A stretch of DNA of 64,000 nt, taken from the NCBI GenBank assembly GCA_035627955.1, contig DASPKU010000013.1, positions 62,001 to 126,000 of the forward strand, read 5' to 3'. The notes under the pieces are model-generated. The model was not told the DNA's origin, did no database searches, and was given only the letters and a program-made list of their open reading frames with translations. Below, piece after piece: positions 36,416 to 44,506 of this stretch (positions are counted from its first letter, which is position 1; each line of letters opens with the position of its first letter). The stretch comes from Phycisphaerales bacterium. GTDB taxonomy: Bacteria > Planctomycetota > Phycisphaerae > Phycisphaerales > UBA1924. The position numbers were made by a program, and so were the translations under genes.

Positions 36416-38206
36416 TCAGTTCACCCGCACCGCCAGCAGCGTCAGGTCGTCGGGGCGGGGCGCGAGGCCCGCGAACTGGCGGACCTCCCAGAGCACGCGA
36501 TCAATCATCTGCGCGGCCGTGCAGTCCTTGATCTCGCGTACCGCGTTGAGCACCGCCTGCCGCACGCGGGCCTTGCCGAAGCGCTGGCCGGCGAAGTTGA
36601 CCGCGTCCACCAGGCCGTCGGTGTAGGCGATGACGAAGTCGCCCGGGCGCAGGTCGTACACCGCCCGCTGGTAGGTCTGCGCAGGGTCGATCCCCACCAC
36701 CATGCCGCCCACGTGCAGCTCGGTGATGTCGCCGGGGGCGGCGGGGCGGTTGCGGGGCTGCCGCAGCACCAGCGGCGGCTCGTGGCCCGCGGAGCAGTAG
36801 GTCATCCGCAGCGACCGTGGGTCGATCACGCCGTACCACAGGCTGGCGAACTCGTTGTCACGGGTGTCCTGGCAGAGCGCGGCGTTGACGCGGGCGACGA
36901 CCTCATCGAGGTCATAGACCTCCTGCACGTGCGCGCGGAGCGACGCGCGGACGGAGGACATGAGCAAAGCGGCGGCGATGCCCTTGCCCACCACGTCGCC
37001 GACCACGACGCCCAGGTGCCCGTTGAGGTCGATGAAGTCGTAGAAGTCCCCGCCAAGCTCGAAGGACGGCGTGTACCGCGCCGCCATGTCGAGCGCGGGG
37101 ATGCTGGGCACCTTGCGCGGCAGCATCCGCCGCTGCACGTCCGCGGCGAGCTGGAGCTGCCGCTGCACCCGCTGCTCTTCCTGCTCGAACTTCATCAGGC
37201 GCGACTGCTCGAGCGCCGCGGCCGCCTGCTCGGCCAGCGAGCGCAGCAGGCGGCGCTCGGACTCATCGAACCCGCGGGGGCGGCGGGAATACAGGCGGAT
37301 CACGCCCATGGGGCGGCCGCGGAACACCATGCCCACGTGGATCGCGGCCCGCAGCCCCTCGGCCTCGGCGCGGTCGGGGATGAGGATGCGAGGGTCGTGC
37401 GCGATGTCCTCCACGATGACGAGCTCGCCGGCGAGGGCCTGGCGGTCAAAGACGCGGTCCTTGCTCAGGGGAAGTGGGCTGGTGAGCCAGTCCTGCGACA
37501 GGCCGCGGGAGGCCTTGAGGACGAGGTCGCTCTCGCTCTCGCCGGTGACGCCGTCGCTGTCCTCCGCGAGCAGCACGATGGACCCGGCGTCGAGCTCGAG
37601 CACGTCAAGGGCGGACTCGAGGGCGACGCCGAGCACGTTGTCGGGGCCGGCGGCGCGGACGAGCAGCGAGCTCATGCGCGTGAGGGCGGCGACCTCCTTG
37701 ACGCGGTGGCGGAGCTCGACCTCGTGCTGGCAGAGCTCGGTGGTGGTGCGGGCGAGGAGGCTGAGCGCGTGCTCGAGGCGCTCGCGGGCATCGGTGGCAA
37801 GCGCGGGTTGGCCGTCGCCGAGCATCAGCCAGCCGATGGCACGCCCGCCCAGGGAGAGCGGGATGCAGGTTGCAGACTCCTGCGGCGGGGCTTCACCGGT
37901 GTCGATGACCTTCCAGTTCCCAGGGCCGGGCTCGCCGCCACCGACGATGAGGCGGCCGACGGGGTCGCGCAGCTCAACGGGAACGCCGGTGAGGCGCGAG
38001 AGCTCGGCGCAGAGGGCCGCGAGCGAGCCGTCGGTGAGGAAGTCGGTGATGGTGGTGGGGGTGGTGGGCTTGGGCGGGGGGACGGTTTCGACGGGCAGCG
38101 GCACGAGCGGCTGGGACTGAGCGGGCGCAGCGGCATCCGCGGCGGCGCCCTTGTGGGCTCCGGCGGGCGCAGCGATCCCGTTGGCCAGCGATCCGGTTCC
38201 TGACAT
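36416..38206 (-). CDS. SpoIIE/RsbU-type PP2C phosphatase with GAF domain
   Basis: A 596-residue protein. A Pro/Ala-rich N-terminus (1-50) is followed by a small sensor-like domain (about 55-150, with LRDPVGRLIVGG), a GAF domain (about 185-330) and the SpoIIE phosphatase domain from about 370. Metal-binding acidic positions are visible in FELGGDFYDFID, VVGDVVGKGIAAAL, IAYTDGLVDAVN and RPDDLTLLAV. In this family the substrate is a phosphorylated STAS protein. None is adjacent, but one is encoded at 6638-6973, which is an inferred partner only. Confidence 0.92.
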   Translation of the reverse strand: MSGTGSLANGIAAPAGAHKGAAADAAAPAQSQPLVPLPVETVPPPKPTTPTTITDFLTDGSLAALCAELSRLTGVPVELRDPVGRLIVGGGEPGPGNWKVIDTGEAPPQESATCIPLSLGGRAIGWLMLGDGQPALATDARERLEHALSLLARTTTELCQHEVELRHRVKEVAALTRMSSLLVRAAGPDNVLGVALESALDVLELDAGSIVLLAEDSDGVTGESESDLVLKASRGLSQDWLTSPLPLSKDRVFDRQALAGELVIVEDIAHDPRILIPDRAEAEGLRAAIHVGMVFRGRPMGVIRLYSRRPRGFDESERRLLRSLAEQAAAALEQSRLMKFEQEEQRVQRQLQLAADVQRRMLPRKVPSIPALDMAARYTPSFELGGDFYDFIDLNGHLGVVVGDVVGKGIAAALLMSSVRASLRAHVQEVYDLDEVVARVNAALCQDTRDNEFASLWYGVIDPRSLRMTYCSAGHEPPLVLRQPRNRPAAPGDITELHVGGMVVGIDPAQTYQRAVYDLRPGDFVIAYTDGLVDAVNFAGQRFGKARVRQAVLNAVREIKDCTAAQMIDRVLWEVRQFAGLAPRPDDLTLLAVRVN

Positions 38207-38254
38207 CCCTCTCTACCGCAGCGGCGTTTCCGTACGCCGCGTCCTGCTTTCCTG

Positions 38255-40009
38255 TCACTTGCCGACGTCGGTGGTCTCTTCCAGCCACACCCGGCGGAGA
38301 ACCGGGAGCAGGGGGTCACGCGCCCCGCTGGGAGCCTGCGCCAGTGTATCGAGACCCTCGCGAACCGCCGCGCGGTCGGTGGTCTGGTACCCAATGTAGG
38401 CGAGCAGGAGGGCACTCTCTTCGGGGATGGCGGCCTTGTCGTTGCGGGCCTTGTCGATGGCGCGCCGCAGCTCGTCCTTGAGGGTGGTGAGGCGGGTCTG
38501 GGCGGGCATGGTGTTGCCCGTGTACTTGACGGCGATCACCTCGGGGTGGGTCTCGAGCAGCTGCCGCAGGTTGACGGCGGCCGACAGGTAGAGCCCCGCC
38601 CCGATCTGGGCGTTCATACGTGCCGACATGACGGTGACGTCGCCCGGGCGCATGGCCAGGGCGCGGGCGAAGCGCTCCTCGGCGTCGAAGTACCGCCCCT
38701 TGGCCAGGGCGTCCTCACCCTCGCGGACGTGCACGTCAAACAGCGAGCCGGGGGTGCCGGTGGTGTAGCTCTTGGCCTCGCCGCCGCCCTTCTTGATGAC
38801 ATCGATGGTCTCGTCGTCGAGGCCGCCCAGAGTGCGGCGACGCTTCTCGCGCTCTTCCTGGGCGCGCTTCACGCGGGCCTCTTCGCGCTCGCGGCGCAGG
38901 CGCTCGAGGTCCGCGGCGGAGCCGGGCTTGGGGGCCTGATCCGTTGGAACGGGCGCCGCGTCGCGTTCAGGGGTCGTCGAGGTGGGCTCGGGCTCACCCT
39001 CGCGGAGGCGCTCGCGCAGGTCATTGATGCGGCGCTCCCAGTCGGGGATGTTGCTCTTGGGGCCCTGCTCGGGGGCGGGGCGCTCCTCGCGGCGCTCTTC
39101 CTCGCGCGGACGCTCGGTCTCTTCGGCGCGGGGAGTGGGCGTGAGGTTGTTCAGCCGCAGGCGCAGGTCGTCGTAGGAGGTGCGGAACGCAGGCGCGGCC
39201 GCCGAGAGGTTGGGGCCGGCGGGGCCAAGGTCCGGGTTGAGCGTGTTGGCGGGCGCCGCGTTGTTGCGCTCGGCCAGCTCGCGGGCGGTGAGGCGGTTGT
39301 CGGGGAGGCGGTCGCGGGCGTCGGCACGCTCATCGCGCAGGCCCCGCAGGCTGGAGGCGGTGAAGCGGTTGAGGCCATTGTCGTCCAGCTGCATGCCGAC
39401 CACCGCGGGCGCGAGGCCGATCGTTGAGGTGAACGCGCTGGTGGAGCGCAACGTGCCCACGGCGGGCGCGGCGTAGGCGCTGGGCGGGGCCTCGAAGTCG
39501 TTGTAATCCACCTGCGTCGGCGCGTAAGGGTTGTCGCTGCGGACGCGGGCGGGGGCGAACTGGTTGCGGGCCGTGTAGCCCGCGCGCGGCAGTTCGTTGC
39601 CCGAGCTGAACTGGTCCAGGCGAGTCACGATCGGCGTCTGGCGGGCGGAGTTGCCGATGCTGTAGGCGGACTGGTACTGGAGGCCCTGCGTGCCGCGGAA
39701 CCCGGGGGAGGACTGGATGGAGTCGCGCCGGAAGCGGAAGAGGTCGTCGGAGCCAAGCTGGCCGCGGAACTCGTCGGGGGCGGTGTAGCCGGGGTTGATG
39801 CGGAGGGAGGCGCCCGCGCCGGCGTTGCCGGTGACGAGGGCGTTGCGGGCGCGGACCTCGTTCATGAAGTCGGGGCGGGCGTAGTTGCCGCTGCCGCCGA
39901 CGCGGAGGTCGCGCTCCAGCCCGCGCCCGTCCCCGAGGGCGTTCTGGGCGAGTGCGGGGGCGGCGCCGGCGAGCAGGGCGAGGGCGGCGAGAGTAGCGGT
40001 GCGGGTCAT
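38255..40009 (-). CDS. Large secreted protein with disordered middle and C-terminal TPR region
   Basis: A 584-residue protein. I use the ATG at 40009, with AAGGAG 9 nt upstream, not the in-frame start 36 nt earlier, because it gives a clean signal peptide (MTRTATLAALALLAGAAPALAQ). The N-terminal third is rich in Asn, Tyr and Arg (GFRGTQGLQYQSAYSIGN). The middle (about 265-400) is strongly charged and Pro-rich. Residues about 425-500 contain TPR-like helices (GEDALAKGRYFDAEERFARALAMRPGD). Function unknown; TPR proteins exported to the periplasm usually act as scaffolds. Confidence 0.8.
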   Translation of the reverse strand: MTRTATLAALALLAGAAPALAQNALGDGRGLERDLRVGGSGNYARPDFMNEVRARNALVTGNAGAGASLRINPGYTAPDEFRGQLGSDDLFRFRRDSIQSSPGFRGTQGLQYQSAYSIGNSARQTPIVTRLDQFSSGNELPRAGYTARNQFAPARVRSDNPYAPTQVDYNDFEAPPSAYAAPAVGTLRSTSAFTSTIGLAPAVVGMQLDDNGLNRFTASSLRGLRDERADARDRLPDNRLTARELAERNNAAPANTLNPDLGPAGPNLSAAAPAFRTSYDDLRLRLNNLTPTPRAEETERPREEERREERPAPEQGPKSNIPDWERRINDLRERLREGEPEPTSTTPERDAAPVPTDQAPKPGSAADLERLRREREEARVKRAQEEREKRRRTLGGLDDETIDVIKKGGGEAKSYTTGTPGSLFDVHVREGEDALAKGRYFDAEERFARALAMRPGDVTVMSARMNAQIGAGLYLSAAVNLRQLLETHPEVIAVKYTGNTMPAQTRLTTLKDELRRAIDKARNDKAAIPEESALLLAYIGYQTTDRAAVREGLDTLAQAPSGARDPLLPVLRRVWLEETTDVGK

Positions 40010-40152
40010 GCGTGGGCTCCTTGGGCGCTGGTGCCTCGGAGTCAATTATACGAGCGGCGGGGGCGGGCTCTGTTCATCGGGGGCTCATGGGGGGTTAGGA
40101 CTGAGCGCAGGAGGCGAGCGCGTGCGTGGTGGCTGGTGGCGTGATGGGGAGT

Positions 40153-40200
40153 ATCGCCGCGAAGCGCGGCGATGCCCTCCCTGACGGTTGGGGTTCTTAT
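40153..40200 (+). repeat. Hairpin plus dispersed GGGGTTCTTAT motif upstream of metG
   Basis: A perfect 9-bp hairpin ATCGCCGCG-AAG-CGCGGCGAT (40153-40173) is followed by a 23-bp motif (40178-40200) containing ACGGT, one variable base and GGGGTTCTTAT. The motif recurs upstream of the threonine aldolase gene at 61230-61252 with 20 of 23 positions identical. Confidence 0.6.
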
Positions 40201-40220
40201 TCGCCATAGACTCCCCCAGC

Positions 40221-41924
40221 ATGCCCCAGACCCCCACGCCCCCGCCCACGTACATCACGACGCCCATCTATTACGTCAACGACCGCCCGCACATCGGCCA
40301 CTGCTACACCACGCTGCTGGCCGACTACCTCGCCCGGTTCCACCGGATGGTCCGCGGGCTGCCGACGGCGGGCGGGCCGGGGTCGAGCGGGCAGGTCTTC
40401 ATGCTCACCGGCACCGACGAGCACGCGGAGAAGGTCGTCACCACCGCCGCCTCGCACGGCCTCAGCCCGATCCAGTGGGCCGACCAGAACGCCGCCGCGT
40501 TCCAGCAGGTGTTCACCGAGCTGGGCTACACCTTCGACGACTTCATCCGCACCACGCAGGAGCGGCACAAAACCCGCGTGAGCGGCTACCTGCGCAAGCT
40601 GCTGGAGAAGGGCGATATCGCCCGCGGCGAGTTCGAGGGCTGGTACGACGTCAACGAGGAGGCGTACGTCACCGAGACCAAGGCCAAGGAGCAGAACTAC
40701 GTCTCCGCCGTGACGGGCCGGCCCCTCGTGCGCCGCAAGGAGCCCAACTACTACTTCAAGCTGAGCAAGTACCAGGCGTGGCTGGAGCAGTCGATCAGCA
40801 ACGGCACCATCCGCGTCGAGCCCGAGGCCCGCCGCAACGAGGTGCTGGGCCGCCTGCGCGAGGGCCTGCAGGACGTGCCGATCACGCGCCCTGTCACCGA
40901 CGACCCCGCGACGCAGTTCGGCATCCGCATGCCCGGGGACGAGGGCCACCGCATCTACGTGTGGATCGATGCGCTCTTCAACTATCTCACGGCGGTGGAC
41001 ACGCCCGAGCGCCGGCACCTGTGGCCGCCCACGGTGCACCTGATGGGCAAGGAGATCCTGTGGTTCCACGCGGTCATCTGGCCGGCGATGCTGCACGCCC
41101 TGGGCGAGCCGCTGCCCAGGATGATCTACGCCCACAGCCACTACACCCGCGACGGCAAGAAGATGTCCAAGACCCTGGGCAACTTCATCGACCTCGAGAC
41201 CATCCGGGCGTACGCCGCGTGGGCGCCCAACAAGGACAAGCTGCCTGTGACGGTCGACGCCCTGCGCTGGTACCTGCTGACGCAGGGGCCGCTGTCAGCG
41301 ACCGACGCCGACTTCTCGCACGCCAAGTTCGTCGAGGTCTACAACGCGGACCTCGCCAACGGCATCGGCAACTGCGCCAGCCGCGTGGGCAACATGATCG
41401 ACAAGTACTTCGGCGGCGTGATGCCCGACCACATGGGCAGGCTCACGCACGAGGTGACGGAGAAGGCGACCGAGACCGGCGAGGTGCACCACGTGTTCGA
41501 CTGGCCGAAGTTCATCGAGGCCAGCGTGCGCGACACCATCGCCGCCGTCGAGCAGTGCGACATCGCGCGGGCCCTGGGGCACGCCGTGGACCTCGTGCGG
41601 CAGGTTGACATCTACATCAACGCCACCCGCCCCTTCTCGCTGGCCAAGCTGGTGGACAAGGGCGAAGCGAGCCGCGAGGGGCTGGGCCAGATCCTCTACC
41701 ACTGCGCCGAGGCCGTGCGGGTCGCCAGCCTGCTGATGGCCCCGGCGATCCCCGCCAAGATGGAGGCCCTGTGGCGCACGTGGAGCTGCGCCCCGCCCGC
41801 GGGCGTGCCCCTCACCGAGCTGGCGCGCTTCGCCGGCCCGCACGCCCTCAAGCCCGGGCAGGCGATCACCAAGGGCGAGATCCTGTTCATGCGGGCGGAC
41901 GGGGCGGTGCCGCCGCCGGCGTGA
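40221..41924 (+). CDS. metG: Methionyl-tRNA synthetase, short form without zinc cysteines
   Basis: A 567-residue class I synthetase that charges tRNA-Met. The ATG at 40221 gives an N-terminus just ahead of TPIYYVNDRPHIGH; the HIGH motif is at 24-27, and KKMSKTLGN (near 313) is the KMSKS motif. The insert that normally carries zinc-binding Cys reads FEGWYDVNEEAYVTE and later SAVTGRPLVRRKEPNYYF, with no Cys, so this is a zinc-free variant. There is no C-terminal EMAP-like tRNA-binding domain. No Shine-Dalgarno precedes the ATG; TAGACT lies 8 nt upstream. Confidence 0.96.
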   Translation: MPQTPTPPPTYITTPIYYVNDRPHIGHCYTTLLADYLARFHRMVRGLPTAGGPGSSGQVFMLTGTDEHAEKVVTTAASHGLSPIQWADQNAAAFQQVFTELGYTFDDFIRTTQERHKTRVSGYLRKLLEKGDIARGEFEGWYDVNEEAYVTETKAKEQNYVSAVTGRPLVRRKEPNYYFKLSKYQAWLEQSISNGTIRVEPEARRNEVLGRLREGLQDVPITRPVTDDPATQFGIRMPGDEGHRIYVWIDALFNYLTAVDTPERRHLWPPTVHLMGKEILWFHAVIWPAMLHALGEPLPRMIYAHSHYTRDGKKMSKTLGNFIDLETIRAYAAWAPNKDKLPVTVDALRWYLLTQGPLSATDADFSHAKFVEVYNADLANGIGNCASRVGNMIDKYFGGVMPDHMGRLTHEVTEKATETGEVHHVFDWPKFIEASVRDTIAAVEQCDIARALGHAVDLVRQVDIYINATRPFSLAKLVDKGEASREGLGQILYHCAEAVRVASLLMAPAIPAKMEALWRTWSCAPPAGVPLTELARFAGPHALKPGQAITKGEILFMRADGAVPPPA

Positions 41925-41935
41925 GGGCCAATGAA

Positions 41936-41965
41936 CAAGGGCCGGCGCTGCCACGCCGGCCCTTG
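41936..41965. terminator. GC-rich hairpin between convergent genes
   Basis: CAAGGGCCGGCG (41936-41947) pairs perfectly with 41954-41965 around CTGCCA. There is no T-run on either side. Its place between the metG stop and the convergent gene's stop suggests a shared transcription-end structure. Confidence 0.6.
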
Positions 41966-41995
41966 CGGAGAGAGATTACAAACTCAGAACGACGG

Positions 41996-42667
41996 TCACG
42001 CCGCCAGCTTGACGTTCAGGTTGCCACCGCCGCCGGTGCCGAACTGGAAGCCGAACTGGATGCTGACCGGGCCCTCCACCTCGCCGCGCCAGGGCTGGAC
42101 CTGGTACGCGACGCTGTCGGTGCCGAAGGGGATCGTCTTGTCCTGGAAGGACTTCTTGCTCCCCGACGTACCGATGAGGCTGAAGTTGTCCTCGCCCCCG
42201 AGCCTGCGGAGCACGCGGTACTGCACGCCGGTGCACCCGGCGGGCTGCGTGACCTTCCACTTGAGGGTGACCGAGCCGTCGCCGTTGACGGTCATGGTCA
42301 TCTTGTCCGGAGCCACGGGGCTCGGGACAACGCCCGGGCCGCTGTTGGGCTTGAGGCCACTGAGGACGTACACGTTGGGGTCATTGTTGGCTTCGGCGTA
42401 GGCCTTGATCATGTTGACAAGCTGCCCGCCCATGGCGCGGACAGTGGTGTAGGAGTTGTCGTCGGCCAAGGTTGCATCCTTGCTGGCCTGACGGGCGGCA
42501 TCCGCCGCCCCCGATGTTGACGAAAACGTGCCCGCCAGGGTCTTGAACGCGAGGGCGGTCGCGGGGGGGACCCCGATCTGCGCAGCGTTCAAAACCCATT
42601 GGTCGGCGTGCGCGAGCGCCCAGGGAAGCAGATCCCGCTTCGACTGGGGCATGTTGGAGCCCGGCAT
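41996..42667 (-). CDS. Fibronectin type III-like domain protein
   Basis: A 223-residue protein. I start it at ATG 42667, preceded by AAGGTGGG, rather than at the upstream in-frame codons, whose translation is low-complexity. The N-terminal part is helical (MPQSKRDLLPWALAHADQWVLNAAQIG). The C-terminal half (about 120-223) is a beta-sandwich with YRVLRRLGGEDNFSLIGTSGSKKSFQDKTI-like strands, as in FnIII modules. Proteins with this layout are common in planctomycetes and often hold hypothetical structural roles; that is background knowledge. No signal peptide is evident with this start. Confidence 0.72.
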   Translation of the reverse strand: MPGSNMPQSKRDLLPWALAHADQWVLNAAQIGVPPATALAFKTLAGTFSSTSGAADAARQASKDATLADDNSYTTVRAMGGQLVNMIKAYAEANNDPNVYVLSGLKPNSGPGVVPSPVAPDKMTMTVNGDGSVTLKWKVTQPAGCTGVQYRVLRRLGGEDNFSLIGTSGSKKSFQDKTIPFGTDSVAYQVQPWRGEVEGPVSIQFGFQFGTGGGGNLNVKLAA

Positions 42668-43040
42668 GCGGGTCCCACCTTTCGCGTCCACGCGGGGGTC
42701 TATTCCCGCGGGACACCGAGCACTGGCGCCCCTCATCGATCGCCCCGCCCCGGCAGCGGCAGAGCCGAAGAACGCACCCCGCGTGGACCCCCCCGCAACA
42801 AGCGGCGGGCGCGAGGTAAGCAGTGCATCGGGCGACAGACGAGGACGATTCACTCAAACTTCCACGATTCGCGAGTGATCGATCACGCTCAGACCTGACG
42901 CAAGCACCATGTGTCATTTTGTAAACTGGTGAGGAGTGGTGTGTCGCGCAAGTGCTTGATCAGTCATTGCATGTGCTTCGCAAAGTGTCTTTTTTCGAAT
43001 TTCCATTGTGGTGCGAGCTCGCGGCTGGTAGACCATTGGT
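42668..43040. other. 373-bp gap with a less G+C-rich stretch
   Basis: The left part (to about 42853) is G+C-rich and open in the frame of the FnIII gene, but it has weak coding character. From about 42905 to 43020 the base composition drops visibly (runs such as TCATTTTGTAAACTGG and TCTTTTTTCGAATTTCC) compared with its surroundings. It ends in the putative promoter of the next gene. I see no RNA gene or element ends here. It marks the left border of the accessory module. Confidence 0.5.
43006..43034 (+). promoter_or_regulatory. Putative promoter of the accessory module
   Basis: TTGTGG (43006-43011), a 17-nt spacer, then TGG-TAGACC (-10 at 43029-43034, with an extended TGn). It ends 6 nt before the ATG at 43041, so the mRNA would be leaderless. 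Confidence 0.4.
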
Positions 43041-44138
43041 ATGAAATGCATGGTGGTATATGCCGCTGCCATTTTTCTCAGTGCCGGCGCACACGCACAA
43101 TCGCCGGCTGCGGTCACGGGCTGGATCGACCAGCAGGCCAGCAGCGGGGCTGATTATGGCGAATCGCGCTTCGAAATTGTCTATCAACGCCGCTTGTACC
43201 CGGCGACCTCCGCGGCGCAGGTCGCCGCCCTGGAGCGCGAAGTGGCAGGGAAGCCGGATCACCCCCTCCATGGGCAGCTTGAGACGGCGAAGCGTCGCCT
43301 CGAAAAGCCTGACGAGATCGTCGTGCACGTGCACTGGGAGTCGCCCGTTTCCTGGCGACTCTCCACGACGTACAAGTACGAAGATAAGGAGCTCCCCTAC
43401 GCTGACTTTGCCGTGACGGCGGATGGGGCGTGGGCACTGACGGCGCAGCAGCTTACAATCGTTGATCCAAAGTCATTCCCGCCGAACCAGGATTACCTGA
43501 GCTTGGTGACGGAGTTCGAAACCGTCGCCCAAGATATCCTCTTCGGCGGCTTATCTCTACCGAAACGACTGGGTCTCACTCGGGGGCCTGTGGTCATGAA
43601 CGGAGATAAGTGGGAGTGTACTTTCTCCAACCCGGATCGAACCTACACGTTTCGTGGAACGTGGGACGAGACAGCCGCTCGAGGGTTTGTGACCAGCTAC
43701 AGGCTTGTGCGCGGCCCGGACCCAGCGTTCGTCGGAACCGAGCGGGTCATGAGCGGCTGGGCGCGGCACGGCGATCTATGGATCGCGGCGGACGCGATCG
43801 AGCATCGGCCCGACGGTCGGCCGACGGCATCCACGAAGTTCGTGAGCATTCGTCCTCTCACGAAGAGCGATTTTCAAACCGCGACGGCTACACCGAAAGT
43901 GGACGGCGCGGACGTCCTGCGCGGGCCCGTGACGGTGGCAAGGGTCTATGACCTGCGACCGGGCCGGATGGAAGCGAGTTTCCCAACCGACCCTGAGAGG
44001 GCCCCGGTCTCACTGGAGGAGCCTGGGGAGACAACCTCACTTCGGCGCGCCGGGTGGGTGACCGCTGGGGTCCTCGTTCTCGTTTTCGCGGGCCTCATCG
44101 GAAGAAGACTGCGTAGGTCCTCGTCCGTTGGAGTTTGA
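43041..44138 (+). CDS. Exported protein with C-terminal membrane anchor, unknown function
   Basis: A 365-residue protein. The N-terminal signal peptide (KCMVVYAAAIFLSAGAHAQ) and one C-terminal hydrophobic helix (about 336-355, GWVTAGVLVLVFAGLIG) followed by a basic tail (RRLRRSS) put the body outside the inner membrane. The body is beta-rich with no motif I recognise (VSWRLSTTYKYEDKELPYADF, WECTFSNPDRTYTFRGTWDETAARGF). It is the first of three genes in the same direction: 13 nt separate it from the Cys-rich gene. Codon use is slightly less G+C-biased than in the housekeeping genes, which could indicate transfer. Confidence 0.75.
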   Translation: MKCMVVYAAAIFLSAGAHAQSPAAVTGWIDQQASSGADYGESRFEIVYQRRLYPATSAAQVAALEREVAGKPDHPLHGQLETAKRRLEKPDEIVVHVHWESPVSWRLSTTYKYEDKELPYADFAVTADGAWALTAQQLTIVDPKSFPPNQDYLSLVTEFETVAQDILFGGLSLPKRLGLTRGPVVMNGDKWECTFSNPDRTYTFRGTWDETAARGFVTSYRLVRGPDPAFVGTERVMSGWARHGDLWIAADAIEHRPDGRPTASTKFVSIRPLTKSDFQTATATPKVDGADVLRGPVTVARVYDLRPGRMEASFPTDPERAPVSLEEPGETTSLRRAGWVTAGVLVLVFAGLIGRRLRRSSSVGV

Positions 44139-44151
44139 ACAGGAGTCCTCT

Positions 44152-44505
44152 ATGAAGTCCCGTTTGAGCGTCGCGGCATTCATCGTGAGCCTCAGCCTGG
44201 CTAGTGCGTACGCGGGAGAAGATCCCAAGTGCATCGAGGAGAACAAGTCGCCCAAGGCCTGCGACTTCGCGGGCTGGCCCTCCAGCCCGCCCTGCCCCCC
44301 GACGGTGGTCGAGAACGCGGACTGCCCGCAGACCAGCATCGTCGCCAAGGGCCTCACGTCGTCCACTCCGAGCTCGGCCGTATGCAAGTGGCAGGGGCGA
44401 GTGAAGAACGCGGAGGGTAACTGCGTCAACGATACTCTCGGCATCATCACCTACACGGCCGCGTGCAGCCGCGCTGCCGGCGCACCCTGCCCCCCTCCGA
44501 ACTGA
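44152..44505 (+). CDS. Small exported 8-cysteine protein
   Basis: A 117-residue protein. ATG 44152 has AGGAG 6 nt upstream. The signal peptide (MKSRLSVAAFIVSLSLASAYA) is followed by about 96 residues with eight Cys (PKC, KACD, PPCPP, ADCPQ, AVCKW, GNCVN, AACSR, APCPP), an even number that suggests four disulfides. No known fold is recognised. It lies 2 nt upstream of a gene whose N-terminal domain resembles MauE, a family linked to periplasmic disulfide formation. A maturation relationship is therefore plausible but inferred. Confidence 0.72.
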   Translation: MKSRLSVAAFIVSLSLASAYAGEDPKCIEENKSPKACDFAGWPSSPPCPPTVVENADCPQTSIVAKGLTSSTPSSAVCKWQGRVKNAEGNCVNDTLGIITYTAACSRAAGAPCPPPN

Positions 44506-44506
44506 C

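Noticed and set aside
42668-42853. N-terminal extension of the fibronectin-like protein
   Set aside because: The extra 62 residues are low-complexity and a ribosome site precedes the later ATG, so the short start is preferred.
44118-44152. Longer start for the 8-Cys protein at 44128 (MEFEQESS)
   Set aside because: AGGAG lies 6 nt before ATG 44152 and the shorter form has a clean signal peptide; the longer one would put charged residues ahead of it.
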